Assembly: GCF_008641065.1 (NCBI RefSeq)
Contig: NZ_VTRS01000009.1
Span: 12,501-76,500 of the forward strand
DNA length: 64,000 bases
Direction: 5' to 3'
DNA from: Rhabdaerophilum calidifontis
Lineage (GTDB): Bacteria; Pseudomonadota; Alphaproteobacteria; Rhizobiales; Beijerinckiaceae
The position numbers were made by a program, and so were the translations under genes. Below the pieces are notes generated by a model that saw nothing but the letters and a program-made list of their open reading frames with translations, searched no databases and was not told where the DNA came from. Positions 26,502 through 36,506 of this stretch are shown piece after piece (position 1 is the first letter of the stretch; each line of letters begins with the position of its first letter).

Positions 26502-27083
26502 TTAGAACAGCAATTTCGCGGCGGCGAAGCCCGCGACCAGCGCCACCAGGCTGATGATCCCGACAGCGGTGAGATTGGCCTCGATGAAGCGGCGCAGCGG
26601 CGCGCCGAACCGGTTCATCACCCCGGCGACCAGGAAGAACCGCGCCCCGCGCGTGATCAGCGACAGGAGCACGAACCAGACGAGATCATAGCCCGCAAGC
26701 CCGCTGGCGATGGTGATCAGCTTGAACGGGATCGGCGTGAAGCCCTTGATCAGGATGATCCAGTGCCCGTGCTGCTGATAGAGGGCGCGGAACGCCTCCA
26801 TCTTGTCGGCATAGCCGTAGAGCCGGATCAGCCAGAGGCCGAGCGTGTCATAGAGCATCGCGCCGATCGCATAGCCGGCGAGCCCGCCGAGCACGGAGGC
26901 GATGGTGCAGACCAGCGCGTAGTTCCAGGCGCGCTCCGGCTTTGCCATCACCATCGGCACGAGCATCACATCCGGCGGGACGGGAAAGAACGAACTCTCC
27001 GCGAACGAGATCGCGGCGAGCGCCTGCGGCGCCCGCGGCGAGGCGGAAAGCGCGAGGGTCCAGTCATAGAGGCGCTTGAACAT
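26502..27083 (-). CDS. YqaA/DedA-type (VTT domain) membrane protein
   Basis: 193 residues with several membrane helices and SNARE-associated (VTT) features: FAESSFFPVPPDVMLVPM near the N terminus and the re-entrant loop KGFTPIPFKLITIASGLAGYDLVWF. DedA-superfamily proteins are linked to lipid-carrier flipping and membrane homeostasis; the specific role of YqaA is not settled. Probably an operon with dsbB. Confidence 0.88.
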   Translation of the reverse strand: MFKRLYDWTLALSASPRAPQALAAISFAESSFFPVPPDVMLVPMVMAKPERAWNYALVCTIASVLGGLAGYAIGAMLYDTLGLWLIRLYGYADKMEAFRALYQQHGHWIILIKGFTPIPFKLITIASGLAGYDLVWFVLLSLITRGARFFLVAGVMNRFGAPLRRFIEANLTAVGIISLVALVAGFAAAKLLF

Positions 27084-27285
27084 GGCGAGGGCTTAGCCGT
27101 GCCCGGGCGGCTTGTCCATCGCGGCGGCGCCATCCGCCGCCGGATGATCCCTGATCTGCATCGCCGCCGCGAAAGGCCGGACAATCCTGCACGGCCATCG
27201 ACCGCGCAGCCCGGCGCAAGACACGCTTGGCGTTGACCGCGCACGTTTCGCCGCTATACCCGGACAGGCAGATGGCACGCCATCG

Positions 27286-27370
27286 GCCCCTGTGGCGGAA
27301 CTGGTAGACGCGACCGACTCAAAATCGGTTTCCGCAAGGAGTGCTGGTTCGATTCCGGCCAGGGGCACCA
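27286..27370 (+). tRNA. tRNA-Leu(CAA)
   Basis: 85 bases including encoded CCA. The acceptor stem GCCCCTG pairs with CAGGGGC, the anticodon stem ACCGA/TCGGT encloses loop CTCAAAA (anticodon CAA), a long variable arm of class II type is present, and the T-loop is GGTTCGATTCC. The 220 bases after it contain no gene. Confidence 0.97.
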
Positions 27371-27591
27371 ATCTTTTTCGAAGTCGCATCAATTGATCGG
27401 GGGATCACCCCCTTGACGCAATCACGCTCTCGCGATGGCGGCCAGGGCGTTCCCAGCTTGTCTCGCCGGGCGAACCGCCGAGATGGGGGGCGCCCCGGTC
27501 GACGCCCGGGCTGTCGCCCCGTCAAGCCCCCCTTAGAGATCGCCGCGGCCCGGAACCCGGTCGAAACCTGGTCAGAACCGCGGAACGCCGC

Positions 27592-28116
27592 TCATTCCGC
27601 GGCGACGAGCGGCGCGAAGGCGCGCACGACCTGCTCGTAGACCCCGCGCTTGAAGGGGATGATGAGATCCGGCAGGTTCTCGAGCCGCTCCCAGCGCCAA
27701 TCGACGAATTCCGGCTTGTGGTGCCCGCCGCCTGGCGCCCGAACGTCGATTTCGGCTTCGTCGCCGGTGAAGCGCAAGGCGAACCATTTCTGCGTTTGGC
27801 CGCGATATCGCCCTTTCAGCGCCTTGCCGAGCGCATCCAGTGGCAGATCGTAGCGATACCATTCCGGCGCCTCGGCAAGCAGCGCAGTCGAGCGGATATT
27901 GGTTTCCTCGTAGAGTTCGCGCAGCGCCGCGGTGTAAGGATCCTCGCCAGGATCGATACCGCCCTGCGGCATCTGCCATTCGAAGACCGGATCGCGATAT
28001 TCCGGCCCCTTGTCGGGCCGGCGGCGCCCGACGAAGACGCGGCCCTCCCGGTTGAACAGCGCCACGCCCACGCAGGGGCGATAGGGCATGCCGGCAAGGT
28101 CACGAGCCACGGGCAC
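27592..28116 (-). CDS. rppH: RNA pyrophosphohydrolase
   Basis: Nudix enzyme that removes pyrophosphate from mRNA 5' ends; 174 residues. The Nudix box spans [20 protein letters not shown] followed by T, and the upstream [18 protein letters not shown] strand matches the RppH/IalA family. Last gene of the syntenic minus-strand block. Confidence 0.94.
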   Translation of the reverse strand: MPVARDLAGMPYRPCVGVALFNREGRVFVGRRRPDKGPEYRDPVFEWQMPQGGIDPGEDPYTAALRELYEETNIRSTALLAEAPEWYRYDLPLDALGKALKGRYRGQTQKWFALRFTGDEAEIDVRAPGGGHHKPEFVDWRWERLENLPDLIIPFKRGVYEQVVRAFAPLVAAE

Positions 28117-28136
28117 TCCGCCTGGAAGGGGACGAC

Positions 28137-29303
28137 TCAGCGCGATCCATGCGCGATGATGATGGAAATCGGCGCCAAGGCAAGGCCGCGCTCCGCGAGG
28201 CCGCGCTGCCAGGCAGCGATTCGCTCCACATTCGCGGGCAGTGCCGGGACGGTGATGATCGCGCTGCCCCGCCGGCGCGCGATCTGCTCGATCTCGGCGA
28301 GCTGGGCGTCCAGCGTCGCGGCGGCGCCGGCCTCGACCGCCTTGTCGGCGACGAGAACCGGCAAGCCGAGCTTGCCGCCAAGCTCCGCCGTCCGGCTGCC
28401 GGCGGCGGTCCCGTCATCAAGGAACATCAGCCCGCGGCGGTTGATCTCCTCCAGCAGCGTGCCGTAGGTGCCGGGCTCGCCCATCAGCCGGCCGCCCATG
28501 AAGTTCATCAATCCGACATAGCCCGGAAAGCGCGACATCAGCCAGTGCAGCCGCTCGATGTTCTCGCGGGCGGGCGCCGAGGCGCGCAGGGTATGCGGGC
28601 CGGGGTCGCTCTCCGGGTAATCCTGCGGCTCCATCGGCACCTGCAGCAGGATCTCGTGTCCCTCGCGGCGGGCGCGGGCGACCTGCGTTTCGAGGTCGCG
28701 GCCATAGGGCGCGAAGGCCAGGGTCACGGCACCCGGCAGCCGCGAGATCGCATCGGCCGTGCCGCGCGCGCCGATGCCGACCCCGGTCATGACCACGCCG
28801 ATCATGGGCCGGTCCGGCCGCGCGAAGGGCTGCGCATAGGCAAGGCGCGGCGGCGTTCCGTCATCGGCGATGCGCGGCAGCGCACCGAGATGCGTGCGCT
28901 CGCTGACGCGCGGATCGACAATGCTCGCCGTGACCCGGCCCGCCTCCGGCGCGCGCGCCTCGGGAACCTTGATCACGACACCGCCGGGCGGCACACCGCC
29001 ATTCTGCCGGACGATCCGGACCCCGGACCCCGCCTCGATCTCGGCGGCGGGGCTGCGCGGTCCAGCCGGCGCCTGGGAATGGGTCGACGGGGCCGGAAGC
29101 TGCGCGGGCTTGACGCGCTCGATGATCGCAACCACGCCGGGCTCCCGCCGCGGCTCGCGCCCGCGCAGGATCCCCGCCGCCACGAGAACGACGACGCACA
29201 ACCCGAACGCGGCGACGAGACCGTGCCGCCAGGCCGCCGGTACGCCCGGACGGCTCGGCCCCGGCCTCACGCCAAGGGGGGTCGCCATGCTCTCCAACGC
29301 CAT
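28137..29303 (-). CDS. Divergent polysaccharide deacetylase family protein
   Basis: 388 residues. One N-terminal membrane anchor ([19 protein letters not shown]) and a periplasmic divergent polysaccharide-deacetylase domain (PF04748): [14 protein letters not shown] at its start, [21 protein letters not shown] in the centre and MFLDDGT later. The gene normally lies between ctpA and rppH, as here. Start 29303 has GAGG upstream; ATG 29288 is an alternative. Cell-wall remodelling is likely, but the substrate is unknown. Confidence 0.88.
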   Translation of the reverse strand: MALESMATPLGVRPGPSRPGVPAAWRHGLVAAFGLCVVVLVAAGILRGREPRREPGVVAIIERVKPAQLPAPSTHSQAPAGPRSPAAEIEAGSGVRIVRQNGGVPPGGVVIKVPEARAPEAGRVTASIVDPRVSERTHLGALPRIADDGTPPRLAYAQPFARPDRPMIGVVMTGVGIGARGTADAISRLPGAVTLAFAPYGRDLETQVARARREGHEILLQVPMEPQDYPESDPGPHTLRASAPARENIERLHWLMSRFPGYVGLMNFMGGRLMGEPGTYGTLLEEINRRGLMFLDDGTAAGSRTAELGGKLGLPVLVADKAVEAGAAATLDAQLAEIEQIARRRGSAIITVPALPANVERIAAWQRGLAERGLALAPISIIIAHGSR

Positions 29304-29542
29304 CTGCCTGCCTCGCGCTCGCGCGCATCTCGGTCGGCCCGAACCGATGAGCAAACCGTAAAGAACGCTGGTTAACGGCGGTTTAAATGGCGGGCAAAAG
29401 CGGAAGCACCAAAGAGCAGGTTAAGAAGATCGGCGAAATCGTGCCTGGCGCGCGGTAAGCCGACACGCCGGAGGTCACCAAGCCCGGAAAGGAGTGCAGG
29501 CCGGGATCATGCCGGGCTCCCTAAACGCCATTCGCGCCTCCG

Positions 29543-29558
29543 GCCCGGAAGGCCGGGC
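29543..29558 (-). terminator. Hairpin downstream of ctpA
   Basis: Stem GCCCGG/CCGGGC with loop AAGG, about 25 bases past the ctpA stop on the minus strand. No T-run. The remaining gap of about 280 bases up to the deacetylase start shows no gene. Confidence 0.35.
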
Positions 29559-29582
29559 AGGACGATCCGCGCCGGGCGGCGC

Positions 29583-30953
29583 TCAGTTCTTCTGGCTCGC
29601 CGGCTTGCCGGTATTGGCGCGCGCCTCGGGTTTGGGCTGCTTCGGCATCAGCGTCGCGCCCTCGCCGGGATTCTCCTTCGATACCTCGCCGTTGAGGAAC
29701 CGGACTGCCCAGATGAGCTGCTTGTCCTTGGTGCGATCCGGCGGAACATAGCCGGACGAGCCGCCCTGCTCCTCCTCGTTGACCTTGATATGGCCGCGCA
29801 TCGAGGCCTCGCCCTTGATCTCGTCGCGCCCCTTCAATTCCTCGGGCACATCCTGGACGACGGCGACATCGGGGGTGATGCCCTTGCCCTGGATGGAGCG
29901 GCCGGACGGGGTATAATAGAGTTGCGTCGTGAGCTTGAGCGCGTAATTGCCGCGAAGCTGGAAGATCGATTGCACCGAGCCCTTGCCGAAGGAGCGCGAG
30001 CCGACGATCGTGGCACGCTCCTGGTCCTGCAGCGCACCGGCGACGATCTCGGACGCCGAGGCCGAGCCGCCATTGATCAGCACCACCAGCGGCTTGCCGC
30101 CGGTGATATCGCCCGGCCGGGCAAGCGCGCGGTTGGTCTGGTCGTTGGTCTTGCCGCGGGTCGAGACGATCTCGCCCGATTCGAGGAAGGCATCGGCGAC
30201 ATAGATCGCCTGATCGAGCAGCCCGCCGGGATTGTTCCTGAGATCGAGCACGAAGCCCTTGAGCTTGTCCTTGCCGATCTCGGCCGTGAGCTTCTCGACC
30301 TCCTTCTTGAGGCCCTCGAAGGTCTGCTCGTTGAAGGAGCCGATGCGGAGATAGCCGACCGCATCGCCCTCCTTCTGCGCGCGCACCACCGGCGGCCGGA
30401 TCGTGTCGCGCGTGATCTCAACCTCCACCGTTTCCTTCTTGTTACGCCAGAGCTTGAGCTTGACCTTGGTGCCGCGCGGCCCCTTCATCTTCTCGACAGC
30501 CTGGCTGAGGGTGAGGCCCTGCACCTGCTCGCCATCGATATGGGTCACGAGATCGTTCGCCATCACGCCGGCCTTGGCGGCGGGCGAATCGTCGAACGGC
30601 GTCACCACCTTGACGAGCCCGTCCTCCATCTGGACCTCGATGCCGAGCCCGCCGAATTCGCCGCGGGTCTGCTGCTGCATCTCCTGGTTCGATTTCTGGT
30701 CGAGGAAGCTCGAATGCGGATCAAGCGAGGTGACCATGCCGTTGATGGCGCTCTCGATCAGCTTCGCCTCATCCGGCTTCTCGACGTAATCGGTGCGGAT
30801 CTTGTCGAAGACCTCGCCGAACAGCGTCAGCCGGCGATAGGTGTCGGAGGCCGCCGCGTTGGCGTTCGCGGCGACGCGCATCTCGTCGAGGGCGATCAGC
30901 GCCAGCGCGCCGAGCGCGACGCCGGACAGGAAAACGGGAATCTTTCGCATCAT
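29583..30953 (-). CDS. ctpA: S41 carboxy-terminal processing peptidase
   Basis: Periplasmic serine protease of 456 residues with signal/anchor MMRKIPVFLSGVALGALALIAL, a PDZ domain (GGLGIEVQMEDGLVKVVTP) and the S41 core: LDLRNNPGGLLDQA, nucleophile Ser in GGSASASEIVAGAL and the general-base Lys in RSFGKGSVQ. The start overlaps the EnvC-like stop by four bases, so the two are co-translated; both act on cell-wall processing. Confidence 0.95.
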   Translation of the reverse strand: MMRKIPVFLSGVALGALALIALDEMRVAANANAAASDTYRRLTLFGEVFDKIRTDYVEKPDEAKLIESAINGMVTSLDPHSSFLDQKSNQEMQQQTRGEFGGLGIEVQMEDGLVKVVTPFDDSPAAKAGVMANDLVTHIDGEQVQGLTLSQAVEKMKGPRGTKVKLKLWRNKKETVEVEITRDTIRPPVVRAQKEGDAVGYLRIGSFNEQTFEGLKKEVEKLTAEIGKDKLKGFVLDLRNNPGGLLDQAIYVADAFLESGEIVSTRGKTNDQTNRALARPGDITGGKPLVVLINGGSASASEIVAGALQDQERATIVGSRSFGKGSVQSIFQLRGNYALKLTTQLYYTPSGRSIQGKGITPDVAVVQDVPEELKGRDEIKGEASMRGHIKVNEEEQGGSSGYVPPDRTKDKQLIWAVRFLNGEVSKENPGEGATLMPKQPKPEARANTGKPASQKN

Positions 30954-32386
30954 CCGCGAGCCTTCTCGGCCGATTGGGTTGACCACCACGGGGATGGATC
31001 GACCGGGGATCCATCCTTCCGGAATTCGACATAGAGCGCCGGACGCGGCGTTCCAAGTCCCTGTCGGGCTTCGCCCCCCTGATCCTCGCCGCCGCGGCCG
31101 AGAAACCCGACCGGCTCGCCGGCCAGCACGAACTGGCCGATCTCGACGGAAAGCCTGTCCAGCCCCGCAAGGACGATATGGTAACCATTGCCGGCATTGA
31201 TGATCAAGAGATGACCGTAACCCCGGTATGGCCCGGCGAAATGGACCCAGCCATCCGCCGGCATCGTCACCACAGCATTCGCGTTTGACGAAATCGTGAT
31301 CCCGCGCTCGGTGCCGCCGAGCCCGTCGGGCTGCCCGAAGCGGCGCAGGATCGTGCCCGAGACCGGCAGCGGCACCTGGCCGCGCCGTTCCGCGAGGGAT
31401 TGACGGGGCTGGAGCCGAGCCGGCTCGCGCCCAGCCCCCGTGCCGAGGCTCGCAACCTCGGTGCCGCGCGCCGGCGCGGGCGCGCGGCGCGCGATCTCGG
31501 CCGCGCGCGGCTGACCCACGATCTCGTTCTCGCTGCGCGAGATCAGGTCGCGCAGCGAGCGCGCCTCGCGCGCAAGCGTCGCGACCCGCATCCGCTCGCG
31601 GTCGAGTTCCTCCTGCGACATCTTGAGCCGGTCCTGCCGTTGCGCGACGAGTTCCGCGAGGCGGTTGTGCTCGCTCGCGATCCCGTCGCGCGCGCCGCGC
31701 AGGGCCTCCGCCGCCGCCGCCGCCTGCCGGCGCAACTCGACCAGCGTCTTGAGATCGGCGACGAGGATCATCGCCTCGTCGCGCATGTCCGGCAGCACGG
31801 CCCCGAGCAGGATCGCGGCGCGCATCGCCTGGAGCACGTCCTCCGGCCGGACCAGCAGCGCCGGCGGCGGCTTGCGGCCGATACGCTGCATGGCGGCAAG
31901 GATTTCGGCGGTCACCCGCTCGCGGCCCTGGAGCGAGCGCCGCAGCGCATCCTCCTGCCGCCGCAATTCCTCGACCCGCGTCTCGCCTTCCGCGACGCGT
32001 TCCTCGGCCGCGCGCACCCGCGCCGCCACCGCGATCAGCTCGGCGCGCAGTTTCTGCGCCTCGGCCGTGACGTTCTCGATCTCGAAGGCGAGCCGGCGCT
32101 GCTCGAAATTCGAGCGCTCGATATCCTTCTCGATGCTGCGGAGCTGGATCTGGACATCGGCCCCGGGCACGGCCTGCGGCTTCTCTTGCGCCCTGTCTTG
32201 CGCTCCTTCTTGCGCCTCGCCGGGCGCCCAGAGCAGCAGCAGGCAGAGCGCGGTTGCCCAACGGAAGCCGGCATTCCGGATGCCGCGGGCCGCGAACCGG
32301 CCACGCTTCGCCCCTCCCGCGCGGAGGAATGATCCGGAAAAGCTGCTCACGGCGACGGCTCGGCCTCCCTCATGCCGCTCCATCAT
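30950..32386 (-). CDS. EnvC-like murein hydrolase activator with degenerate LytM domain
   Basis: 478 residues: signal segment (about 40-58), long coiled coil (75-290), then an M23/LytM domain. The zinc ligands are missing: the HxxxD position reads GITISSN and the HxH position reads PALYVEF, so it should be a non-enzymatic activator of amidases, like EnvC. The coiled coil would dock to a divisome partner such as FtsEX, which is inferred from the family. It overlaps rlmH and ctpA by four bases each. Confidence 0.9.
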   Translation of the reverse strand: MMERHEGGRAVAVSSFSGSFLRAGGAKRGRFAARGIRNAGFRWATALCLLLLWAPGEAQEGAQDRAQEKPQAVPGADVQIQLRSIEKDIERSNFEQRRLAFEIENVTAEAQKLRAELIAVAARVRAAEERVAEGETRVEELRRQEDALRRSLQGRERVTAEILAAMQRIGRKPPPALLVRPEDVLQAMRAAILLGAVLPDMRDEAMILVADLKTLVELRRQAAAAAEALRGARDGIASEHNRLAELVAQRQDRLKMSQEELDRERMRVATLAREARSLRDLISRSENEIVGQPRAAEIARRAPAPARGTEVASLGTGAGREPARLQPRQSLAERRGQVPLPVSGTILRRFGQPDGLGGTERGITISSNANAVVTMPADGWVHFAGPYRGYGHLLIINAGNGYHIVLAGLDRLSVEIGQFVLAGEPVGFLGRGGEDQGGEARQGLGTPRPALYVEFRKDGSPVDPSPWWSTQSAEKARG

Positions 32387-32865
32387 ACCCGATGATAGGG
32401 GTGGCCGGCGAGGATCGTCGCGGCCCGGTAGAGCTGTTCGAGCGCGAGCACGCGCACGAGCTGGTGGGGCAATGTCATCCGTCCGAAGGCGAGCGCGAGA
32501 TCCGCCCGTTGTCGGAGATCCGCCGCCAGCCCGTCGGCGCCGCCGATCGCGAGATCGAGCCCCGCCGCGCCGGCATCGCGCCAGGCGGCGAGCCGCGCCG
32601 CGAATTCCTCGCTGTCCGGCATCGCGCCGCCCTCGTCGAACAGGATGAGCGGATGCCCCGCACCGAGCCGCGCCGCGATCGCCCGCCCCTCCTCGGCCTT
32701 GCGGTCCTCCGGCCGGCGCGCGGCGCTTTCGGCGATCTCGGCCAGCACCGGACCGGAAAGGCCAAGCCCGCGGCCAAGCGCCGTGAACCGCTCGGCATAG
32801 CGCGTCACGAGCTCGCGCTCCGGCCCGGCCTTGAGCCGGCCAACCGCGACCAGGACCAGCCGCAC
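32383..32865 (-). CDS. rlmH: 23S rRNA (pseudouridine1915-N3)-methyltransferase
   Basis: SPOUT methyltransferase of 160 residues acting on helix 69 of 23S rRNA in the assembled ribosome. The knot region is intact: LILFDEGG, IGGADGL and the tail MTLPHQLVRVLALEQLYRA, then HPYHRV. It lies three bases downstream of rsfS and overlaps the next gene. Confidence 0.96.
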   Translation of the reverse strand: MRLVLVAVGRLKAGPERELVTRYAERFTALGRGLGLSGPVLAEIAESAARRPEDRKAEEGRAIAARLGAGHPLILFDEGGAMPDSEEFAARLAAWRDAGAAGLDLAIGGADGLAADLRQRADLALAFGRMTLPHQLVRVLALEQLYRAATILAGHPYHRV

Positions 32866-32868
32866 CGC

Positions 32869-33243
32869 CTACTCGGCGGCGCGACGGATGCGTGGGCTCC
32901 GGGTCCGGACGGCCCTCGGCGCCGATTCGGCCTCGCCTTCGAGCGGGCGCCCCGCGCCCCAGAGCTTCTCGAGATTGTAGAAGCCCCGGACCTCCGGGCG
33001 GAACAGATGGACGATGACATCGCCGGCATCGATCAGCACCCAGTCGCAGACGGGCATGCCCTCGACGCGCGGACTGGCAAGGCCCCGCTCCTTCAGCGCC
33101 TGGACGACCCGCTCCGCGACCGCACCGACATGACGATCCGAACGCCCGGTTGCGATGAGCATCGCATCGGCGAGGGAGGTCTTTCCGGCGAGATCGAGGG
33201 CGACGATATCCTCGGCCTTGGCGTCATCCAGCACGCCCTTCAA
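32869..33243 (-). CDS. rsfS: Ribosomal silencing factor
   Basis: Binds ribosomal protein uL14 and blocks subunit joining. The core is clear: AKAEDIVALDL, SDRHVGAVAERV, CDWVLIDAGDVIVHLF, YNLEKLW. The 5' end is a puzzle: the first standard start in frame is TTG at 33243, which removes most of helix 1 (LVEALKGVL). Upstream the frame stays open and reads a plausible N terminus, and a CTG at 33336 lies nine bases after GAGAGGA. CTG initiation there would give about 155 residues. The body is certain; the start is not. Confidence 0.9.
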   Translation of the reverse strand: MKGVLDDAKAEDIVALDLAGKTSLADAMLIATGRSDRHVGAVAERVVQALKERGLASPRVEGMPVCDWVLIDAGDVIVHLFRPEVRGFYNLEKLWGAGRPLEGEAESAPRAVRTRSPRIRRAAE

Positions 33244-33574
33244 GGCCTCGACGAGCGGACCAGCGGCCGGCGCGGCGGCGCCGAGGCTGGCGACAGGCGG
33301 CAGATCGGCCGCCTTGGACAGATGCGTCGTGATCAGTGTCGCGGTTCCTCTCGGTTGAGCGCACGAACGGATCGAGATTAGCCCGATCGCCGCAAAACGC
33401 CAGTAGCGAAATGCACCACTCGCCCGACCGTCGGAACCTTTCCGGCCCCGCGAGGACGGGCACGCCTTCCCAGTCCTTCCGGCATTCTAGGCCGGAAGTC
33501 TTAAGAAACTCGCGCCGACCGATGGCGGTTCGATGACAGGGGGCGGCGCGGAGCACTTCGCTGTGGATGGCGGC

Positions 33575-34339
33575 TCAAGCCGAATTGTTGGCGAAGATCC
33601 CGATCAGCGGGTTGCCGGCCGAAAGCTGTGCCTGCGAGGACCGGATCGCGAGAAAACGCTGCGCGAATTTCTCGACATAGGCTGCATCCTTCAGACGGGA
33701 CATGTCGAACCCCTGCTCGATCCGCGCCTTGAGGTTGTTGAAATCGCCGCCCGCCGCCGCACGGGAAATGCCGAGCGTATCGATGACGACCCCGAACAGA
33801 ACGGGATCGGAGATGATCTGGTTGATCTGCGTCTTGCTGCCGGCCGTGCGAATGAAATAGGCTGCTTCCTGGAGGGAGGAATCGATCTCGCCAAGGCTGC
33901 GCTCGTATTCATTGGTGACATAACGGGCGCTGACGAGCTTCTGCGTCTCTTCCGATTGAAGCTTCGTCACACCCTTGCTGAAAAACTCGAAAGCAAGATT
34001 GAATTCACGATAGCGCGTATCCGTGAATTTATTGAGAAGCGATTCCGGATCAGTCGCGTCAGATTTCGCGATCGCTTTGGTACGAAAGCCGTATTGCATC
34101 GCATCTTCAAGGCCGAAAGCCGAAGTTGCGACCGAAAGAAGACGATAATTGTTCAGAAACTCGTCTGCGTTGGCAACCTTCGCCGACTTTTCCTTGAAAT
34201 ATTCAAGCTCGCGCTTGACGGTCGCGCTCTTGGCAAACTGCGCCTCGTGCTTGTCGCGCGTCGCCTTGGCGATGCGATTGAAATAGACCAGCAGGGAGAT
34301 CGAGACGTTCGAAACCCCGGTGTCGAAGAAGCTCATCAT
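33575..34339 (-). CDS. DUF1217 (flagellum-associated) protein
   Basis: About 254 residues, mostly helical. Features of DUF1217 are clear: ELEYFKEKSAKVANADEFL, LSVATSAFGLEDAM, FTDTRYREFNLAFEFF and YVTNEYERSLGE. The family occurs in flagellar loci of Rhizobiales, but no other flagellar gene is near. The gene has visibly lower GC than its neighbours (near 50% around 33.9-34.2 kb), suggesting later arrival. Start 34339 is chosen over 34372 because it fits family N termini; neither has a good ribosome-binding site. Confidence 0.82.
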   Translation of the reverse strand: MMSFFDTGVSNVSISLLVYFNRIAKATRDKHEAQFAKSATVKRELEYFKEKSAKVANADEFLNNYRLLSVATSAFGLEDAMQYGFRTKAIAKSDATDPESLLNKFTDTRYREFNLAFEFFSKGVTKLQSEETQKLVSARYVTNEYERSLGEIDSSLQEAAYFIRTAGSKTQINQIISDPVLFGVVIDTLGISRAAAGGDFNNLKARIEQGFDMSRLKDAAYVEKFAQRFLAIRSSQAQLSAGNPLIGIFANNSA

Positions 34340-34387
34340 GACGCGGTACACCACTTCTTGGATCGCGCGCATGATGCGGGGCGGGTC

Positions 34388-35008
34388 TTAAGATCCCGTT
34401 GTCCCGTTGCCATCCTTTGCGCGCAATCGCGTCGAGGATTGGTCGGAGCGCGGTCCGTGCAGGAACACCCAGACCGGCGGCACCAGTGCGGCCAGCTCCT
34501 GCGAATCGCTTTCGTCGATCCGCCCGCGTGCCAGGACCCGCGCCGCCGGGCTCGCGGCGGCCTTCAGTGTCGAGCCCGGCCGGTCGATGATCGCGATCGG
34601 CACGGATGCCGCGATGTCGCGCCATTTCTGCCAGCGGTGAAAGCCCGCAAGATTATCCGCGCCCATGATCCAGACGAACCGGACGAGCGGCGCCCGCGCC
34701 TTCAGGAAACGGATCGTCTCCTCCGTGTAGCGGGTGCCGATCTCGGCCTCGATGCCCGAGATGACGATGCGCGGATCCTGGCCGACAAGCCGTCGGCAGG
34801 CCGCCATCCGCGCCTCGAGCGAAGGCAGCCCGGCATTCTCCTTCAGCGGATTGCCAGGCGTGACGAGCCACCACAGCCGGTCGAGGCCGAGCCGGCGCAG
34901 CGCGGTGCGCGCCACGAGCAGATGCCCCTCATGCGGCGGGTTGAAGGAGCCACCGAAGAGGCCGACCCGCTGGCCGGGAGACGTTGGGGGAAGGATGGGA
35001 CGGGCCAA
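34388..35008 (-). CDS. nadD: Nicotinate-nucleotide adenylyltransferase
   Basis: NAD synthesis enzyme, 206 residues. The nucleotidyltransferase motif GLFGGSFNPPHEGHL, substrate loop WWLVTPGNPLKEN and the second motif ISGIEAEIGTRYTEETI are intact. The C-terminal SSTRLRA block matches the ISSTxIR motif. It lies in the obgE-proB-proA-nadD-rsfS order, with an extra gene between it and rsfS. Confidence 0.95.
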   Translation of the reverse strand: MARPILPPTSPGQRVGLFGGSFNPPHEGHLLVARTALRRLGLDRLWWLVTPGNPLKENAGLPSLEARMAACRRLVGQDPRIVISGIEAEIGTRYTEETIRFLKARAPLVRFVWIMGADNLAGFHRWQKWRDIAASVPIAIIDRPGSTLKAAASPAARVLARGRIDESDSQELAALVPPVWVFLHGPRSDQSSTRLRAKDGNGTTGS

Positions 35009-35125
35009 TCGACGCTCGTTGTCACTCCCGGCCGCGCGGCCGGTGGTCGGGCGGCCAGCAAAGCGGGGAAGCCCGGTTCGGGCAAGAGATTTCCGGCGCC
35101 GGGCCCGGATCCGCCGGCGGAGACA

Positions 35126-36469
35126 TCAGGGGCGCACCGTTCCCGCGCCCCGGACCACATATTTGAAGCTCGTCAGCTGCTCGACCCCCACCGGTCCGCG
35201 CGCATGCATGCGGCCGGTGGCGATACCGATCTCGGCGCCGAAGCCGAACTCCCCGCCATCCGCGAATTGCGTCGAGGCATTGTGCATGACGATGGCCGAA
35301 TCGACCTCGCGCAGGAAACGGCCCGCCGCCGCCGCATCCGCGGTGACGATGCAATCGGTGTGATGCGAGCCGTAGCGCTCGATATGCGCGATCGCCGCGT
35401 CGAGCCCGTCGACAACCTTCACGGCGATGATGGCGTCGAGGAATTCGGTCGCCCAATCCGCCTCGGTCGCGGGCGTGACGCGCGGATCCGCAGCCTGCGC
35501 ATCGGCATCGCCGCGCACCGCGCATCCGGCATCGAGCAGGGCGCCGACCAGCGGCGCGAGCAAAGCCGGCGCCGCCGTGCGATCGACAAGCAACGTCTCC
35601 GCCGCGCCGCAGACGCCGGTGCGACGCAGCTTGGCGTTGAGCAGCACCGTCTTCGCCATTGCCGCATCGGCCTTCTCATGGATGTAGACGTGGCAATTGC
35701 CGTCGAGATGCGCGAAAACCGGCACCCGCGCCTCGGCCTGCACGCGCGCAACGAGGCTCCTGCCGCCGCGCGGCACGATCACGTCGAGCGCCCCGTCAAG
35801 CCCGGCGAGCATCAGCCCCACCGCCTCGCGATCCGCCACCGGCACGAGCTGGATCGCCGTGGGGGGAACCCCTTCCGCCGCGAGCCCGCGCGTCATTGCG
35901 GCATGGATGGCGATGGCGGAGCGCAGCGCGCCGGATCCCGTGCGCAGGATGACGGCATTGCCCGCCTTGAGACAGAGCGCGCCGGCATCGGCCGTAACAT
36001 TCGGCCGGCTCTCGAAGATCACGCCGATCACCCCGAGCGGCGTACGCACGCGCTGGATGACAAGCCCGTTGGGGCGCTTCCATTCGCTCGTGACCGCGCC
36101 GACCGGGTCCGGCAGCGCGGCGATGTCATCGATCGAATCCGCGATCGCCGCGACGCGGCCTGCGTCGAGCAGCAGGCGATCGAGAAAGGCTGCGTTCTGC
36201 CCGCCGGCCCGCGCCTCCTCGAGATCGCGCGCATTGGCGGCGAGGATCTCCGGCACCGCCGCGCGCAGGGTCGCGGCGGCAGCCTGCAGCGCGCGCGTCT
36301 TGCGTTCCGGCGCCATGACCCCCAGCTCCCGGCTGGCCGCGCGCGCCGCACGCCCCATGGCCATCATCTCGGCGACGAGCCGGGTGCGCTCCGTCGGTGG
36401 CGCGAGCGCGCGGAGCGGTTCGTCCGTCATCTCGGATGCGTTGATCGAGGGGGGCACGGAAGCATTCAC
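35126..36469 (-). CDS. proA: Gamma-glutamyl phosphate reductase
   Basis: Second step of proline synthesis; 447 residues from GTG 36469, which has AGGAG at proper distance. An upstream ATG at 36538 would overlap proB by 32 bases and lacks such a site. Seen: [29 protein letters not shown] and the catalytic Cys in [12 protein letters not shown]. It follows proB, whose stop lies 37 bases upstream. Confidence 0.95.
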   Translation of the reverse strand: MNASVPPSINASEMTDEPLRALAPPTERTRLVAEMMAMGRAARAASRELGVMAPERKTRALQAAAATLRAAVPEILAANARDLEEARAGGQNAAFLDRLLLDAGRVAAIADSIDDIAALPDPVGAVTSEWKRPNGLVIQRVRTPLGVIGVIFESRPNVTADAGALCLKAGNAVILRTGSGALRSAIAIHAAMTRGLAAEGVPPTAIQLVPVADREAVGLMLAGLDGALDVIVPRGGRSLVARVQAEARVPVFAHLDGNCHVYIHEKADAAMAKTVLLNAKLRRTGVCGAAETLLVDRTAAPALLAPLVGALLDAGCAVRGDADAQAADPRVTPATEADWATEFLDAIIAVKVVDGLDAAIAHIERYGSHHTDCIVTADAAAAGRFLREVDSAIVMHNASTQFADGGEFGFGAEIGIATGRMHARGPVGVEQLTSFKYVVRGAGTVRP

Positions 36470-36506
36470 AACGGCGTTCTCCTGCCGGCCGGGGGTATTC
36501 CCGCCT

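Noticed and set aside
30954-32261. N-terminal 436-codon extension of ctpA in the same frame
   Set aside because: It lies over the EnvC-like gene and reads as Arg/Gly/Ala filler. The natural start with signal peptide is at 30953.
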